Shown: positions 1-10,310 of the stretch, one piece after another | Layout: each line of letters starts with the position of its first letter | Numbering within the stretch: position 1 is the stretch's first letter | Assembly: GCA_036768485.1 (NCBI GenBank) | Contig: JAVLUZ010000343.1 | Coordinates: 491,001 to 555,000 of the forward strand | Reading direction: 5' to 3' | Source: Mermis nigrescens | Taxonomy: Eukaryota > Nematoda > Enoplea > Mermithida > Mermithidae | DNA: 64,000 bases | The notes under the pieces: model-generated | Database searches by the model: none | What the model saw: the letters and a program-made list of their open reading frames with translations, nothing else | What the model was told of the DNA's origin: nothing | Position numbers and translations under genes: made by a program

Positions 1-514
1 TCATCAATTGTCAACAATAACAGCTAGAAAATTAGGTGCTTTAAGTGCAAGAAAAGGGCAAAAATGGCTAAAAATTAAGTACCTATATAGACACTCAATG
101 TGTAGGCATGCAGCTATGTACTTTCCTGTAGGTGCGAACATATCGAAGCATTTTATTTCTACTACAGTAAAACAATTTCCCAGAATGAGGACAAGAAGAG
201 CAACAGCTACTCAATATCTATCATGCAGGACCAGAGCTTACGCTGGCCCATCAAAACGCGCTAGGCAGCTATGGAAGCTGCTATCCATGCAGCGCAAAAA
301 AGATTCTCTAGTGAGGAAGCAAATCTGCCAGACCATCTCAAATAAAGTTTCTTCTAAAACCATCTACTACAGGTTAAAATGCGAGCGAAGCGCCAGCTTC
401 CCATATCAATATGCATTCAACTTGACTGCATATAATATCACATTGTGTGCTATATTACCTGCAGTTGACTGCAAATAATTACTGCCTTTTGCTCCACTAT
501 TATTATTTTTTATC
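1..514 (+). other. Unassigned sequence, possibly a decayed transposase tail
   Basis: No intact gene is visible. A 156-codon open frame covers 8-478. Across three frames the first 170 bases show scattered Cys pairs (CFKC near 35; QC and LC near 95-120) that faintly recall the cysteine-rich C-terminus of piggyBac transposases. Reading them together needs several frameshifts, so this is a guess. Bases 507-514 are the left target duplication of the next element. Confidence 0.15.
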
Positions 515-2208
515 CAGACCCGGTCTTAGGCTTTTGAGGGCCCTGTGCAAAGAAACAATTTGGAGGCCCCTTGGTCTGGTGGCGGTAAAGAATGAATATG
601 AGCATGAGGCTAAACCATGTTTCATGACTTTAAAAAGTATCTGCTCTAATTGACAAGTTATTAATCTGTTTAATCCTATATGGTGAATCCAGAATTTTTG
701 TGGGGACACAAAATCCCAACTCTACCCTCAAAGAGTCAAAAATTGATACAACTTCGGTATTTACGTACAAAATAGTGGTTTTCGCCGTTTAAAATTTTTA
801 TTTATTCAAAATTATTTCTTGTGCAAGATTCGAAAACTGCTAGAATTTTAAACAACTTTCGCGAAAATTCTGATTCAGAAAATTTCTGAGATATGTATGT
901 ATGTATGTATGTGTATGATGGGGAAGGATGTTTTCATTACCTGTATTTGTGCACTGAGCAATATATACACTTCCACTGAAACATTTGGCCCAAAGCACCA
1001 AAAATTTTCTAGACTTTATGCTGAAGAAGAGCCACATCGATCATCTAGAGCTTTAGGGGACGAGAATTTTAGAGTCAAATAATCCTGACAACTAAGTTGG
1101 GCCAAAATGTTGATTAGAGTTTCTTGCAAAGAAAAATAAATATTTACTTTATTTTAATCGCAAAAAATATGTCTTTCAAAATAGCCACGCTTCAACATTC
1201 ATTCAAGCTCGACTCTACTTCAAACTTTTTAATTTCCTTCATACTCAATTCTGGTCATTGCATTGGAGAACCATACAGGAAGAAATAATCCTACGCTAGG
1301 CGCCATAAAATTTTGCCATATTTACGATGCCTCATTTAAAATTGGGCGTTCAGGAGACAGAAACTATACAAAAACAATAAATCTGGCGCGGAACGCCTAA
1401 AAATTTTGGGCTTTTTGGCCTAAAAATGTGCTGAATTTATTCCGACGGTCTTCCAAATGCATTTAAGAATTCGCACATTGCGCTTTCTCTTCTATGGGGG
1501 ACTCTGATAGGAAATTCTCTACATACGAAATTTTGGAGGGCTGGTTCTCCAGTCCCCTATTGGATATATACTGCTGAAACATAAGAATGATAACTTTTGC
1601 TATCAAAAAATAATGCTTGAGGTAAAAATATACATAGCTTCCATCCAGACAGACAAAAATCTAAATCAATGTAATTAAGATGGAAACCTTATTACGATGA
1701 CTCGATAGAAAAGCGCTATTTCGCATATAAATGGATCATTTTTGGACCAATTTTGACTGTCTTTAGAAAAGTTGGGCTACTGCCCTCCTTAGGAAAATCC
1801 AAGATCCGCCACTGCTTGCACATAAACTGAATTTCAACTTACAAACTAACAGTTTACTGTGAAATACCTTTTTTGGAGCATAACTACCGCATATCCTAAG
1901 AACAAATCGTAAAAAATAAAAACTAAGAGACACCGTAGGCACAAGTGAAACAGACTATAGGTGGCACGATAAATTGGTGAGCAGCGCCGAAAATTTTTTG
2001 AATTCGCATAAACAGAAAGGTCACTTAGTGTCTATTTGCTGAATGGGAGCGTTAAGAAATGCAATCTCAGACGACTATGGTGACCGCCCATTATCCACTA
2101 AATTTTTCCTTGCTTGGTCTTTTATGGGCCCTCGGGGTCCCCCCTTGAGGCCCCGGGGCCCTGTGCGGGTGCGGTTGCACACTTAGCACATGCCTAAGAC
2201 CGGGCCTG
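515..2208. mobile_element. Non-autonomous hAT-like element with 8-bp target duplication
   Basis: The left end CAGACCCGGTCTTAGGC and the right end GCCTAAGACCGGGCCTG are inverted repeats. They are flanked by TTTTTATC (507-514) and TTGTTATC (2209-2216), which match at 7 of 8 bases; an 8-bp duplication is the hAT signature. No transposase reading frame is visible inside. The end of a separate MITE-B copy (CCGCCACTG, ending near 1814) lies within it, so it is a host for later insertions. It probably sits in an MRE11 intron, because MRE11 exons follow to the right and the gene's earlier exons must lie to the left. Confidence 0.75.
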
Positions 2209-2593
2209 TTGTTATCGTTATTATTCTTGAGCCCCTGCTTGATTGTGTGTGTTTTTTCTTAGCAATAAAAAATAGTAGGTTTAGTACAAAAATTAATGGA
2301 CGTCATTAATAACACGGAATGCTAGCAAATTATTGCAGCAGAAAAATTTTGCAAAAAAATCTGGGCATTCCTACTTTTGTGGTTGACACCTACTTTTTGT
2401 ACTAACATTTGGACTAGATTCACAATATTTGTTTCAGTACCATTTCTCCCTATTAGCGTTATTTCTTGCGTTCCTTTTTGTCATTTGATGACTTCTTCTT
2501 TCTTATTTTCTTAGATTTAGCGAAAATAATATTGGAATCAGTTTTGCATTTGCTTTGAGTGATTAAGATCAAAGGCTAAATTTGGGAAGAGAA

Positions 2594-2665
2594 GGGGAAT
2601 TAGCTCAGTGGTAGAGCGCCCGTTTCGCATACGGGAAGCCGAGGGTTCAAACCCCTCATTCTCCA
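2594..2665 (+). tRNA. tRNA-Ala (anticodon CGC)
   Basis: This is a 72-nt cloverleaf. The seven-pair acceptor stem is GGGGAAT with ATTCTCC, including one G-U pair. The anticodon stem is CCCGT/ACGGG with loop TTCGCAT, giving anticodon CGC for alanine GCG codons. The A box (TAGCTCAGTGG) and the B box (GGTTCAAACCC) are intact. A T5 Pol III terminator follows at 2669-2673. There is no intron and CCA is not encoded. It lies in the same orientation as MRE11 and probably inside one of its introns. Confidence 0.95.
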
Positions 2666-3469
2666 CTCTTTTTCACTTTTTTTAAATTTTTTCTATGCAA
2701 CGTATGTAAATGTTCAATTCTAATATGAACTCGTTTTAGTAAACCAATTAAAAATATTTTTCTATGCTTTATGAAACCTGCGCAGAGGGAAGCTGCGAAT
2801 CATCCGTAAGCACTCAGCGTAGAATAAATACAACCAAAAACGGTTTCCTAAATATAATGGAATAGCATTTTGGACTACAACACTTTTGGTTTAGTAAATA
2901 GTTCGTTATATTTCATGATCGTTAATTCATTTTAAACTACTCGTGTTATCGATTTGCCGTGATTCCATAATTTTTCGATATGCACCAGTCATATTCTGAC
3001 ATGCATAGCTTCTGAACTCTGGGGGCTGAAGTTTTAAATTGTCTTTTTTGGGCTCAAAAACGGTGAATACGCGTCAGAAATATGCTTTTTCAGCGTTTCT
3101 AACTATTTTTGTTCCATCTTTCTAGAGCGTGAAAAGTTAAAAATTTTAAGATAAAGATCGAAAGAAATTCAATGAAATTTAACAAAAAAATAAGTATATG
3201 GCGAAAATTCGGCACTTTTGAGTCGGAAGATCGCTTAAAACGCAAAAAAACAGCACCTCTTATACGAATTTTTCAGAAAATCACGAATTCTGGTGGTGGG
3301 GGGGGGTTAAAAAATTTATAGAGGAATGAAAAATTGTCTAAGGGGTTGAATGAAATCCCCCTCACTCAAACTCACCCCCAGCCAAGATCATGTATGGTAA
3401 TATTCTTTAAATTTATATGCATACATACGTTGTCCTTCTTTCTAGTTTAAGATTATCAGCTTGTTGTAG

Positions 3470-3649
3470 GCGTTCAACGTTCAAAGATTTGGTCACCAGT
3501 TTGTTGATCGCGTGGCTAACTCACGGGACATCATCTTGTTTCACAGACATAAGGAGCCCACGGATCGGAGTGCATCTGCTTTGGATAGAGATGTTGCGGA
3601 AAAAGTGGTGCAAGATAGGTCAAATATGTCTTCAAGAGTGGAAGACTAT
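3470..3649 (+). CDS. MRE11: MRE11 internal exon (capping domain)
   Basis: The exon encodes 60 residues in phase 0 between acceptor TTGTTGTAG and donor GTAAGA. The protein begins FNVQRFGHQFVDRVANSRDI and contains ILFHRHKEP. This matches the conserved region after the phosphoesterase core of MRE11, which in animals reads F-V-RF--(K/Q)FVDRVAN--DI--F-RH(R/K)E. MRE11 is the Mn-dependent nuclease of the MRE11-RAD50-NBS1 complex, which detects and resects DNA double-strand breaks in the nucleus. The metal-binding phosphoesterase motifs and earlier exons are not in this window, so the gene is partial on the left. An overlapping open frame that starts at 3417 is only a shadow. Confidence 0.88.
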
Positions 3650-3849
3650 GTAAGATCCATTAGATAGTGAACGTATATTCCGATGCTTTTTCGATCACTG
3701 CTTACTCGTACTTAATATTCACATCTTACATAAGTTAGATATGTGCATTTAAGTAAAAATTTATTCAGTTAAAAACATTAAATATCCTTGAACGAAGCAA
3801 AATATGAATCCAGATCGAAAAATAAAGATTAATAATATGTATGTAGTAC

Positions 3850-4044
3850 CAGGGGCGGATTTAGGGGGGGCGGGGTCGGGCGCCGCCCCCCCCTATTGGC
3901 CCAAAATAGTGCGCAAAATTAAGGATTTTTGAGCGATTTTTAGCGATTTTCGGGTTAAAACGGCTAATTTTTCCACCCAAGTCAGGGTTATGCCCCCCTT
4001 AGGGGTATCGCCCCCCCCTTAGGAAAATCCTGGATCCGCCACTG
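3850..4044. mobile_element. MITE-B copy (hAT-like, short)
   Basis: The element starts CAGGGGCGGATTTAGG and ends CCTGGATCCGCCACTG. It is flanked by TGTAGTAC (3842-3849) and TGTAGTAG (4045-4052), matching at 7 of 8 bases. At 195 bp it is a shortened relative of the roughly 600-bp copies at 18117 and 48483. It lies in the MRE11 intron between the exons ending at 3649 and starting at 4706. Confidence 0.8.
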
Positions 4045-4192
4045 TGTAGTAGTCCTTTATCAAATTTAGAAACTCGAGAATCATTACAGATCCTACAATA
4101 GGTTTGCTTTGCTTCCTTAATTGTATGCTGAATTGTACACTTATTCATTCGCATTACTGCAGTCGAGATTACAATTAGATAATATATGGAGT

Positions 4193-4570
4193 CAGGCGCC
4201 TACACAGGATCCGGCCAAGGGAGGCTGACCCAACATAAATTGGTCAATATTTCGAAAATTTCGTCGGGATACTCGCAAAAACTGCATTTTTTAAACGTTC
4301 TCCGACATGCTCTATCCATTACGATCATAAAATTCGAACTTTTTGAAAAAAAATTTTCTTACTCAAAAGGCTATGAGAAGTGTCATTCTTTAGTCGCGTT
4401 TGGGCCAAAATTATGGAAAATAATTCACACCCGGCGCGGAGCGCCGCAAATTTGAAGATTTTGCGACAAAGGCATGCGATTTTTCTATCTTCCCATATAT
4501 TATCTTGCCTTTCAAATTTTTTTCCGATCAAGGGGGGGCGGCCGCCCCCGCCCCTTGACGTAAGGCCCTG
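4193..4570. mobile_element. MITE-D copy (hAT-like)
   Basis: The ends CAGGCGCC and AAGGCCCTG lie between perfect 8-bp duplications TATGGAGT (4185-4192 and 4571-4578). Related copies are at 7111-7504 and 32188-32473; all share a CCCAA-ATAAATTGGTC segment near the left end. No coding capacity was seen. Confidence 0.85.
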
Positions 4571-4705
4571 TATGGAGTGCATAACTCTGAAATGAAAGCA
4601 TAATTCTAGCTTCGTGTGAATACGAGGCCGCTTTCCTGTTAAATTATTTCTTTATGCATGCTTGATACTACCCTACTGTAATCAAAAGAGGATAATTTAT
4701 CGCAG

Positions 4706-4867
4706 ATTGTAAAGTACTTCGAAAGTGTAGCTGAGGACAATCAGCTGACAGTTTTGACCGAATGTGGTATGGCCGAGGCACTAAAACATTTTGTAGACAA
4801 GGAAGAGAAAGAATCCATCGGTGCTCTGTACAAACACCAGGCAGAACGATGTAAGGAAAGACTTAAA
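4706..4867 (+). CDS. MRE11: MRE11 internal exon
   Basis: The exon encodes 54 residues in phase 0, from acceptor TTTATCGCAG to donor GTAAGT. The protein starts IVKYFESVAEDNQLTVLTE, then reads GMAEALKHFVDKEEKESI. It continues the MRE11 capping-domain helix region, whose family pattern is V-D-V-Q-F---A---QL--LTERGM-EA---FVDKEE. The codon phase joins exactly to the previous exon. At one position the sequence has ECGM where vertebrate proteins have ERGM. Confidence 0.9.
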
Positions 4868-4928
4868 GTAAGTGATGGCTGTTAGCGTTGAAAACAAAAT
4901 CATCTTTAACTTAAATTACGGTCGAACC

Positions 4929-5359
4929 CACGGTTTTTTTGTATTCGGCAAAGATTTCCCCGATGTACAAAGACCTTTCAGGACCGTTTTTGTTCATGTA
5001 CAAATATTTTTAAGACGAAAACTGTAAAAAGGTGTTAAATTCCCAGAAATTTTCGGCGCTTCGGGTCGAAATGAGTAATTGTTTGTCCTATATATCTTTA
5101 AAATGGCAGAATTTACATTTAAAATGGAAAAATGTCAAATTTTCCGGCTATTTTGAGACAATGTTTACTAATTTTTGGCGTCAGAAACCCAGAAATTAGC
5201 TAAAATACACTAACAAAGGTCGAAAAACCCTGTTTTGCCACACTAAAATCGCTACTGTATCATATTATAGTACACAAAAATTTGCATGTATAAAATGTAC
5301 AAAGACTTTCAGGGACCATCTTTGTACATGTACAAACGGGCCTTGTTCAAAAAACACTG
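4929..5359. mobile_element. MITE-C copy (hAT-like, TGTACA-rich)
   Basis: The left end CACGGTTTTTTTGTATTCGG and the right end AAAAAACACTG are imperfect inverted repeats. They are flanked by GTCGAACC (4921-4928) and GTTGAACC (5360-5367), matching at 7 of 8 bases. The interior has repeated TGTACA-containing motifs. The element landed in an older repeat whose end reads GGTTGAACCTCG. Confidence 0.8.
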
Positions 5360-5830
5360 GTTGAACCTCGTTATTAAACACTCAGATAGTAAACACTCAC
5401 TTAATTAACTCCTTCCCTTCGGTCCCTGCCAAAGTATTGTGCTTGTCACAGTTGGAAGCCCGATTAATAAGTACTCGGCTAACGGATAATAAACACAGTT
5501 CTAAAAGACCGAGGCTATATGATAATTTTCTAATGACCTCGGTTAGTAAACACTTGCCTGGATCTTATGACTAAACGACACTGTCATTTCTTGTCAAGTA
5601 AATTGGGTCAGTAAACACATATTTTTGGACATTAAACATGTTCTGTGTACAGTGAATGTTAAAATCACTAATATTTCGAGGGATACAATGTTTAGCCATA
5701 TTATAGTATTTTTGGATACAACACGGCTACATATGTGACATTCAGAAGTAAATAATTGCCAACTCGGTTAGTAAGCACACTCGGTTAGCAAACACGGAAC
5801 CACTTAATTTCCTGGTGGTGTTTGTTAAAG
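5360..5830. repeat. Decayed repeat with GGTTAGTAAACAC motifs, possibly Tc1/pogo-like
   Basis: The motif CTCGGTTAGTAAACAC and variants recur at about 5370, 5460, 5550, 5765 and 5780, beginning beside GTTGAACCTCG and ending near a TTTGTT stretch. CCTCG-TTA termini recall pogo/Tigger elements, but no transposase or target duplication can be read. This is intronic sequence of MRE11. Confidence 0.3.
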
Positions 5831-6380
5831 GGGTCCGGCCGTACATATGTATATTCAGTTCTTAGTCCAATGTATTCAAATGCAAAAAACTCGATAATTT
5901 TTTTAGTTTTTATCGTCTTTCATGATTTTTTGTAACTGTAGTGAGGATCCAGAAGATTACAAAATATATTTTTCAGAGCCCTTTTCGATGCTGAGAAGTT
6001 TTTGGGATTCTAGTCCGTCATAGAAAATTTAAAAATATAATTTTAGGGGCCAATTTAATTCTGGATAGTCTTTATCTTTCCGATAGGGATCCAAAAAATT
6101 TGAAAATACAATGATATGGTTCTTTTGAATTCTGGGAAGAATTCTCAGCCGTTAGCATAGATTAATCAAAAGAACATAAGTGGTTAGCATAGATTAACCA
6201 AAAGAAGCCCATTTTTTGGTCGAAAAAGAATTTTTTGTCCGTTTTTAGGTTTTTTGATCGTTTTCGGCCAAAAATTGGAGGTCATTAACCCCCTCCCACC
6301 CTAGAAATCGCTGGATCCCCATCCAAAATTTTGAGCCGTTACATGTATGTTGAATACTGTGTGGGTGAAAACTGAAATTT
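5831..6380. other. MRE11 intron sequence without a gene
   Basis: No coding exon, RNA gene or clear element boundary was seen. Bases about 6240-6355 resemble the right part of MITE-E, ending in GTTACATGTATG, without a matching left end that I could find. Confidence 0.35.
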
Positions 6381-6900
6381 TTTTCTGTTTACACTGACAC
6401 TGTATTCAAATGATTGGCGTAAATTTTAATATGATTAAGCCAGGGAAAGTTTTCTGTCCTCGATTTTTATTTTTAATTATTACAACAATGTTTTGCAAGT
6501 CCCTCTGGAATGTATGTCTGACCGTAGGCTTTTAAAAGTACTAAAAAAATTTTCTAGTTTACGCCCACACTGTGTTAGGATGATTACCTAGCGTGCATTT
6601 TGATCTGGTTCAGCCAGGGAAAGTCTTCTGAGCTCGATTTTATGTTTAAATTATTACAACAATGTCTTGCGAGTCTCTTTGTAAAGCATGTCCGACCGTA
6701 GCCTTCGAAAAGTAATTTTTTCTAGTTTACACCTTCACAGTATTATTAACGTAATAACATAAATTTCAATATGATTCTGCTAGCTATAGTCTTCTGAGCT
6801 CGATTTTTGGTTGTTATTATTCAAACAAAGTCTTGCAAATCTGTCTGGAAATTTTATCTGACCGTTGGGTTCCAAAAGTATGAAAATTCATCTTTTTCAA
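6381..6900. repeat. Three diverged tandem copies of a ~165-bp unit
   Basis: The phrases TTTCTAGTTTAC, GCCAGGGAAAGT-TTCTG, TATTACAACAATG and CTGACCGTAGGCTT recur in the same order about every 165-170 bases, starting near 6381, 6550 and 6716. The third copy is the most diverged. The array lies within the MRE11 intron 4868-7544. Confidence 0.7.
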
Positions 6901-7110
6901 TAAATACCGATAACGAAAAATTTTGAGAATCTGCTTATCATATCATGTTTGTATTCCTTTGGGAACAGATGTATTAAAATGTAAAAACTGGCGAACTTAT
7001 CTGAACTGCCTGAATATCGTGAATTTCAATATTTGGAAAAAATATTAATTGTGATGCCTGTTTTCGCACCATTCAATATTAAGTTACTTACATACATCAA
7101 TAGTATTGAC

Positions 7111-7504
7111 CAGGCCGGCCCGTATCCGGGATTCAACCAAGAAAGAGGGAGGCGGACCCAATATAAATTGGTCTAAATCTCGAAAAATTCGTCGGGATAG
7201 CTCGTAAAAACCACATTTTTCAACGTTTTTCGATATGCACTATCCATTAAGATCATGAAATTTGCACTTTTCGAAAAAACTTCTTCCTACTTAGAAGGCT
7301 ATAAAAAAAATGGTGTTTTTTGGTCGCGCTTGAGCCAAAATTGTGGGAAATACTCTACATGTGGCGCTAATTGCCGTAAATTTGAAGATTTTATGTCAAA
7401 GATATGCAGTTTCTCCATCATTCCGTGCATTATCTTGTCTTTCAAAATTTTTTCAGGCCAAGGAGGGGGACTGAGGCCGCCCCCGCCTCTTAAGTACGGC
7501 CCTG
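7111..7504. mobile_element. MITE-D copy (hAT-like)
   Basis: The element starts CAGGCCGGCCCGTATCC and ends TTAAGTACGGCCCTG. Perfect 8-bp duplications GTATTGAC lie at 7103-7110 and 7505-7512. It ends only about 40 bp before the next MRE11 exon, so its right end is close to the splice branch region. Confidence 0.87.
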
Positions 7505-7544
7505 GTATTGACGATAGTCCGTATCGCTGTTCGATTTTTTTTAG

Positions 7545-7701
7545 CGAGAAAAGGTCGAAGATCTGAGTGAACAAAATATCATTGATATGTTGAAGCAAAT
7601 TCATCAGCTACGATTGAAAAAGGACAAAACTTCGATCGAAGAAGATCAGCGTGATATAGAGGACGCATTGAAAGAGGCAACGTTGTCAAAAACGTCAGTG
7701 G
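7545..7701 (+). CDS. MRE11: MRE11 internal exon
   Basis: The exon runs 157 nt from acceptor TTTTTTTTAG to a donor written G|GTATGC, ending in phase 1. It encodes 52 residues starting REKVEDLSEQNIIDML and is rich in Lys and Glu. It corresponds to the charged linker that follows the capping domain (in human MRE11, the region around LEDKIDEEVRRF). Sequence conservation is weak here. The assignment rests on position, phase and charged-helix character, and on the phase-1 join to the exon at 15206. Confidence 0.75.
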
Positions 7702-7773
7702 GTATGCTAAATGCTATAGATTAAATTAAAAGCTTCATTTCGTCGTCTGTAAAAGGGCTAAAAATGATTTAAA

Positions 7774-7815
7774 AAATAAAAATAAAATGTAAATAAATAA
7801 ATAAATAATAAAGTA
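7774..7815. repeat. AT-rich simple repeat (AAAT)n
   Basis: Repeated AAAT/AAATAAATA units, slightly interrupted, just after the exon ending at 7701. Confidence 0.7.
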
Positions 7816-8406
7816 AGCTGTGAAAGTAAAATATAAGCATCATTTTGTTCAATAATGATCTGCCTCAGTGATACAACCGAGGTTTAGGCCTCGGCAAGGC
7901 TGGGCGATTTTTCGATCAGAGACTTCGGCGCCGATGATGATGCCGAAAAATTCCGCGCACTCGAGAATATTATTCTCCATGCAGGATTTATATACTGTTT
8001 ATTAGTCTCTGAAGCACCCATACTGAAAATAAAGTATTTTTAAAATTTTTGATTTCTTAGAATTTCTGGCGCATCACGCCGGATAGTATGTATCATACAT
8101 GTGCATAGGGTCAAGTTTGAATCAAGTGACTTGAGGCTGGGGAGTCGACCAACCACGGAACACGCAAAGCAAAATAAGGCCAACCAGGCAAAAAATCGGG
8201 AAGAACTACGTACAAATTCGAGAATAACGACAAAAATTTTCAAAATTCGTAAAATGAACGTGTAGGTCCAATGCTAAGTTCACGTGGTTGGTAGTCAACC
8301 ACGATGTTTTCCTGTTGGCTAGTCCGTTTTCTTTAGTTTTACGTGTCCAACCACGCAACTGACCCTATGATTCTTTTTAGTCAACAACATTTTTATGATT
8401 GTTGGC

Positions 8407-8516
8407 TAGTAGTGATCGACCGGGGCGACTTTTTTGGTCGGGGCCGGGGCGGTACCGGGGCTGAAAAAAATTCCCGGCCGGGGCCGGGGCCGGCCGGGTC
8501 AGACAAGGAAAATATT
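8407..8516. repeat. GC-rich CCGG repeat, left arm of an inverted pair
   Basis: GTGATCGACCGGGGCGAC begins a run of GGGGCCGG-type units. An inverted counterpart at 11018-11118 ends GGCCCGGTCGATCACTA. Similar GC-rich blocks occur at 20530-20580 and 23470-23550. No termini of a known superfamily could be assigned. Confidence 0.6.
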
Positions 8517-8656
8517 ATTGCATGACACATACTTGGGATGGGCATAGGAAAAGAAATAATGAGCGACTGCTCCAGTCAGTAGTAAATGGCAAGCGCAAAG
8601 TTAGGCGCGCCTTCTAATATCAAGTTTTATTACTATTTATGTCACAAGAAACAAAT

Positions 8657-8848
8657 TTAGTCCAGTGTTTCATTGTCTGAATCATCAATAAAGTCTATGT
8701 CGCTGCTATTATCACACTCTATATCATTTGAATCTTCGCTACTGCTACTGCTGCTGTAGCAATTGGATGCAATAGGTATTGGATGTAATAAATGATACAT
8801 CACACATTCCCATAAGGGGAGGGGTATTACCCCCAGAGTCCAAGACAC
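8657..8848 (-). other. Possible terminal exon or transposon ORF remnant, Ser/Asp-rich
   Basis: On the - strand a 63-codon frame ends in a Ser run followed by an acidic tail (DIDFIDDSDNETLD then stop). An AATAAA-like signal lies about 20-30 bases past the stop on the same strand. A plausible acceptor (TTGCTACAG) precedes the Ser run. No family is recognised. It may be the tail of a decayed transposase or chance. Confidence 0.18.
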
Positions 8849-9043
8849 AAGTCACTGTCAGACGATTTTCGGTGAAAACCTTTTGAATTTTTCGAACTTA
8901 ATTTTTTAGTATGGCAAAAGTGTACCTAACTATTAGAATTTCACGAAGTGATATATTATTTTAGAACGTGAGCTAGAGTAAATAGATAAACTATCACTAT
9001 AAAACATGCATGTAATTGCTTAAAATTTTATGAGGGTAAATCA

Positions 9044-9270
9044 GTATACATGTAACGGCTGGAAATCTAGGGTAGGGGTCCCTCGCCATTTTTAGAAGGA
9101 GGGGGTTAGCGACTAGATCAAAAATGGTAAAAACACATAAAAATAGCCAAAAAGCGCAGCTTTTCGCCAAAAAATGGGGGAGGGTGGTCAAATATTTTCT
9201 GACTTTCAAAGAAGTTCGGGGCTTCAAAGCGTGGATGGGGGATGGTCCAAATCCCTGTCACATGTATATT
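9044..9270. mobile_element. MITE-E-like copy
   Basis: The left end ACATGTAACGGCTGGAAAT and the right end CCTGTCACATGTAT are inverted and match the delimited MITE-E at 28746-28972. The target duplication is not clear here. Short ORFs in the region are not coding. Confidence 0.45.
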
Positions 9271-9489
9271 TCTCGGCCATTTCAATGGGAAGGGGGTAAG
9301 CGGCTCCATTTTTGCAGCCGCTTACCCCCTAAAAATCTTTACAATGGTAGAATTTGCAATAAGGAATTCTACACCTTTTTACAGATTTTGTTCTTCAAAA
9401 ATCTTTGTACATCAGCAAAAATCTTCTCCGAATACAGAAAGACCGTGCTTCTGAATGTGATAATTCGGCCTGAATTTAGTTGATAATAT

Positions 9490-10310
9490 TAGTTCGGCGC
9501 GAAGTGCCGAAATTTTTATGAGCTTTTGATGGAATTCACACATAAAACTCGACTGAGAAAGCTAAAACAACTTGTACTACAAAATCAAAAATATTACAAA
9601 AATTGTAATATGCGAATTAAATCTTGTAATAAGCAACACTGCGCTTAGAATGGAAAAATGGAAAAATGTCAAATATTCAGAAACCCAAAAATTAGCCAAA
9701 CACACTACTAAAGGTCGAAAAACTATGTTCTATCACACTGAAATCGTTACTGTACCATATTAAAATAAACAAAAATTTGCATGTACAAAACAGTGTTTTT
9801 TGTATTCGCCAAAGATTTTTCCCGATGTACAAAGACTTTTCAGGACTATTTTTGTACATGTACAAAGATTTTTGTGAAGATAAAAACTGTATAAAGGTGT
9901 AAAATTCCAAATAATTTTCGGCGCTTCGCTCCGATATGAAAAATTGTCTGTCCTATATATCTTTAAAATGGCAAAATTTGTATTTAGAATGGAAAAACGT
10001 CAAATTTTTAAGCGCTTCGCGCCGTTTTGAGACAATTTTAGTAATTTTTGGCGTTAGAAACCCAGAAATAAGCTAAAATATACAATCAAAAGTCAAAAGC
10101 CCCTGTTTTACCACACTAAAATAACATATTATAGAAACCAAAAATTTGCGTGTACAAAATGTACAAAGACTTTTGGGGACCATCTTTGTACATGCACAAA
10201 CGGACCGTGTACAAAAAAAAACTGGTACAAAATGTACAAAGACTTTTGGGTACCACCTTTGTTCATGTATATATATATATATATACAAAGGTACATCGTA
10301 CAAAAAACTG
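9490..10310. mobile_element. Older MITE-C copy interrupted by a sibling copy
   Basis: MITE-C sequence flanks a complete MITE-C insertion at 9791-10224. The left part includes CGGCGCGAAGTGCCG near 9494; the right part repeats GTACAAAGACTTTTGGG and ends near an AT dinucleotide run at 10268-10285. The outer boundaries are approximate. Confidence 0.5.
9791..10224. mobile_element. MITE-C copy (hAT-like), nested
   Basis: The element starts CAGTGTTTTTTGTATTCG and ends ACAAAAAAAAACTG. It is flanked by GTACAAAA at 9783-9790 and 10225-10232. That duplication is itself a common MITE-C word, which shows insertion into another copy of the same family. Confidence 0.75.

Noticed and set aside
8..478. 156-codon ORF at the left edge
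   Set aside because: No coherent domain. The faint piggyBac-like cysteine pattern needs three frames, so it is not called as a gene.
9124..9483. 119-codon ORF and overlapping frames around MITE-E
   Set aside because: The frames run through a MITE and low-complexity sequence. Similar frames recur wherever the MITE occurs.
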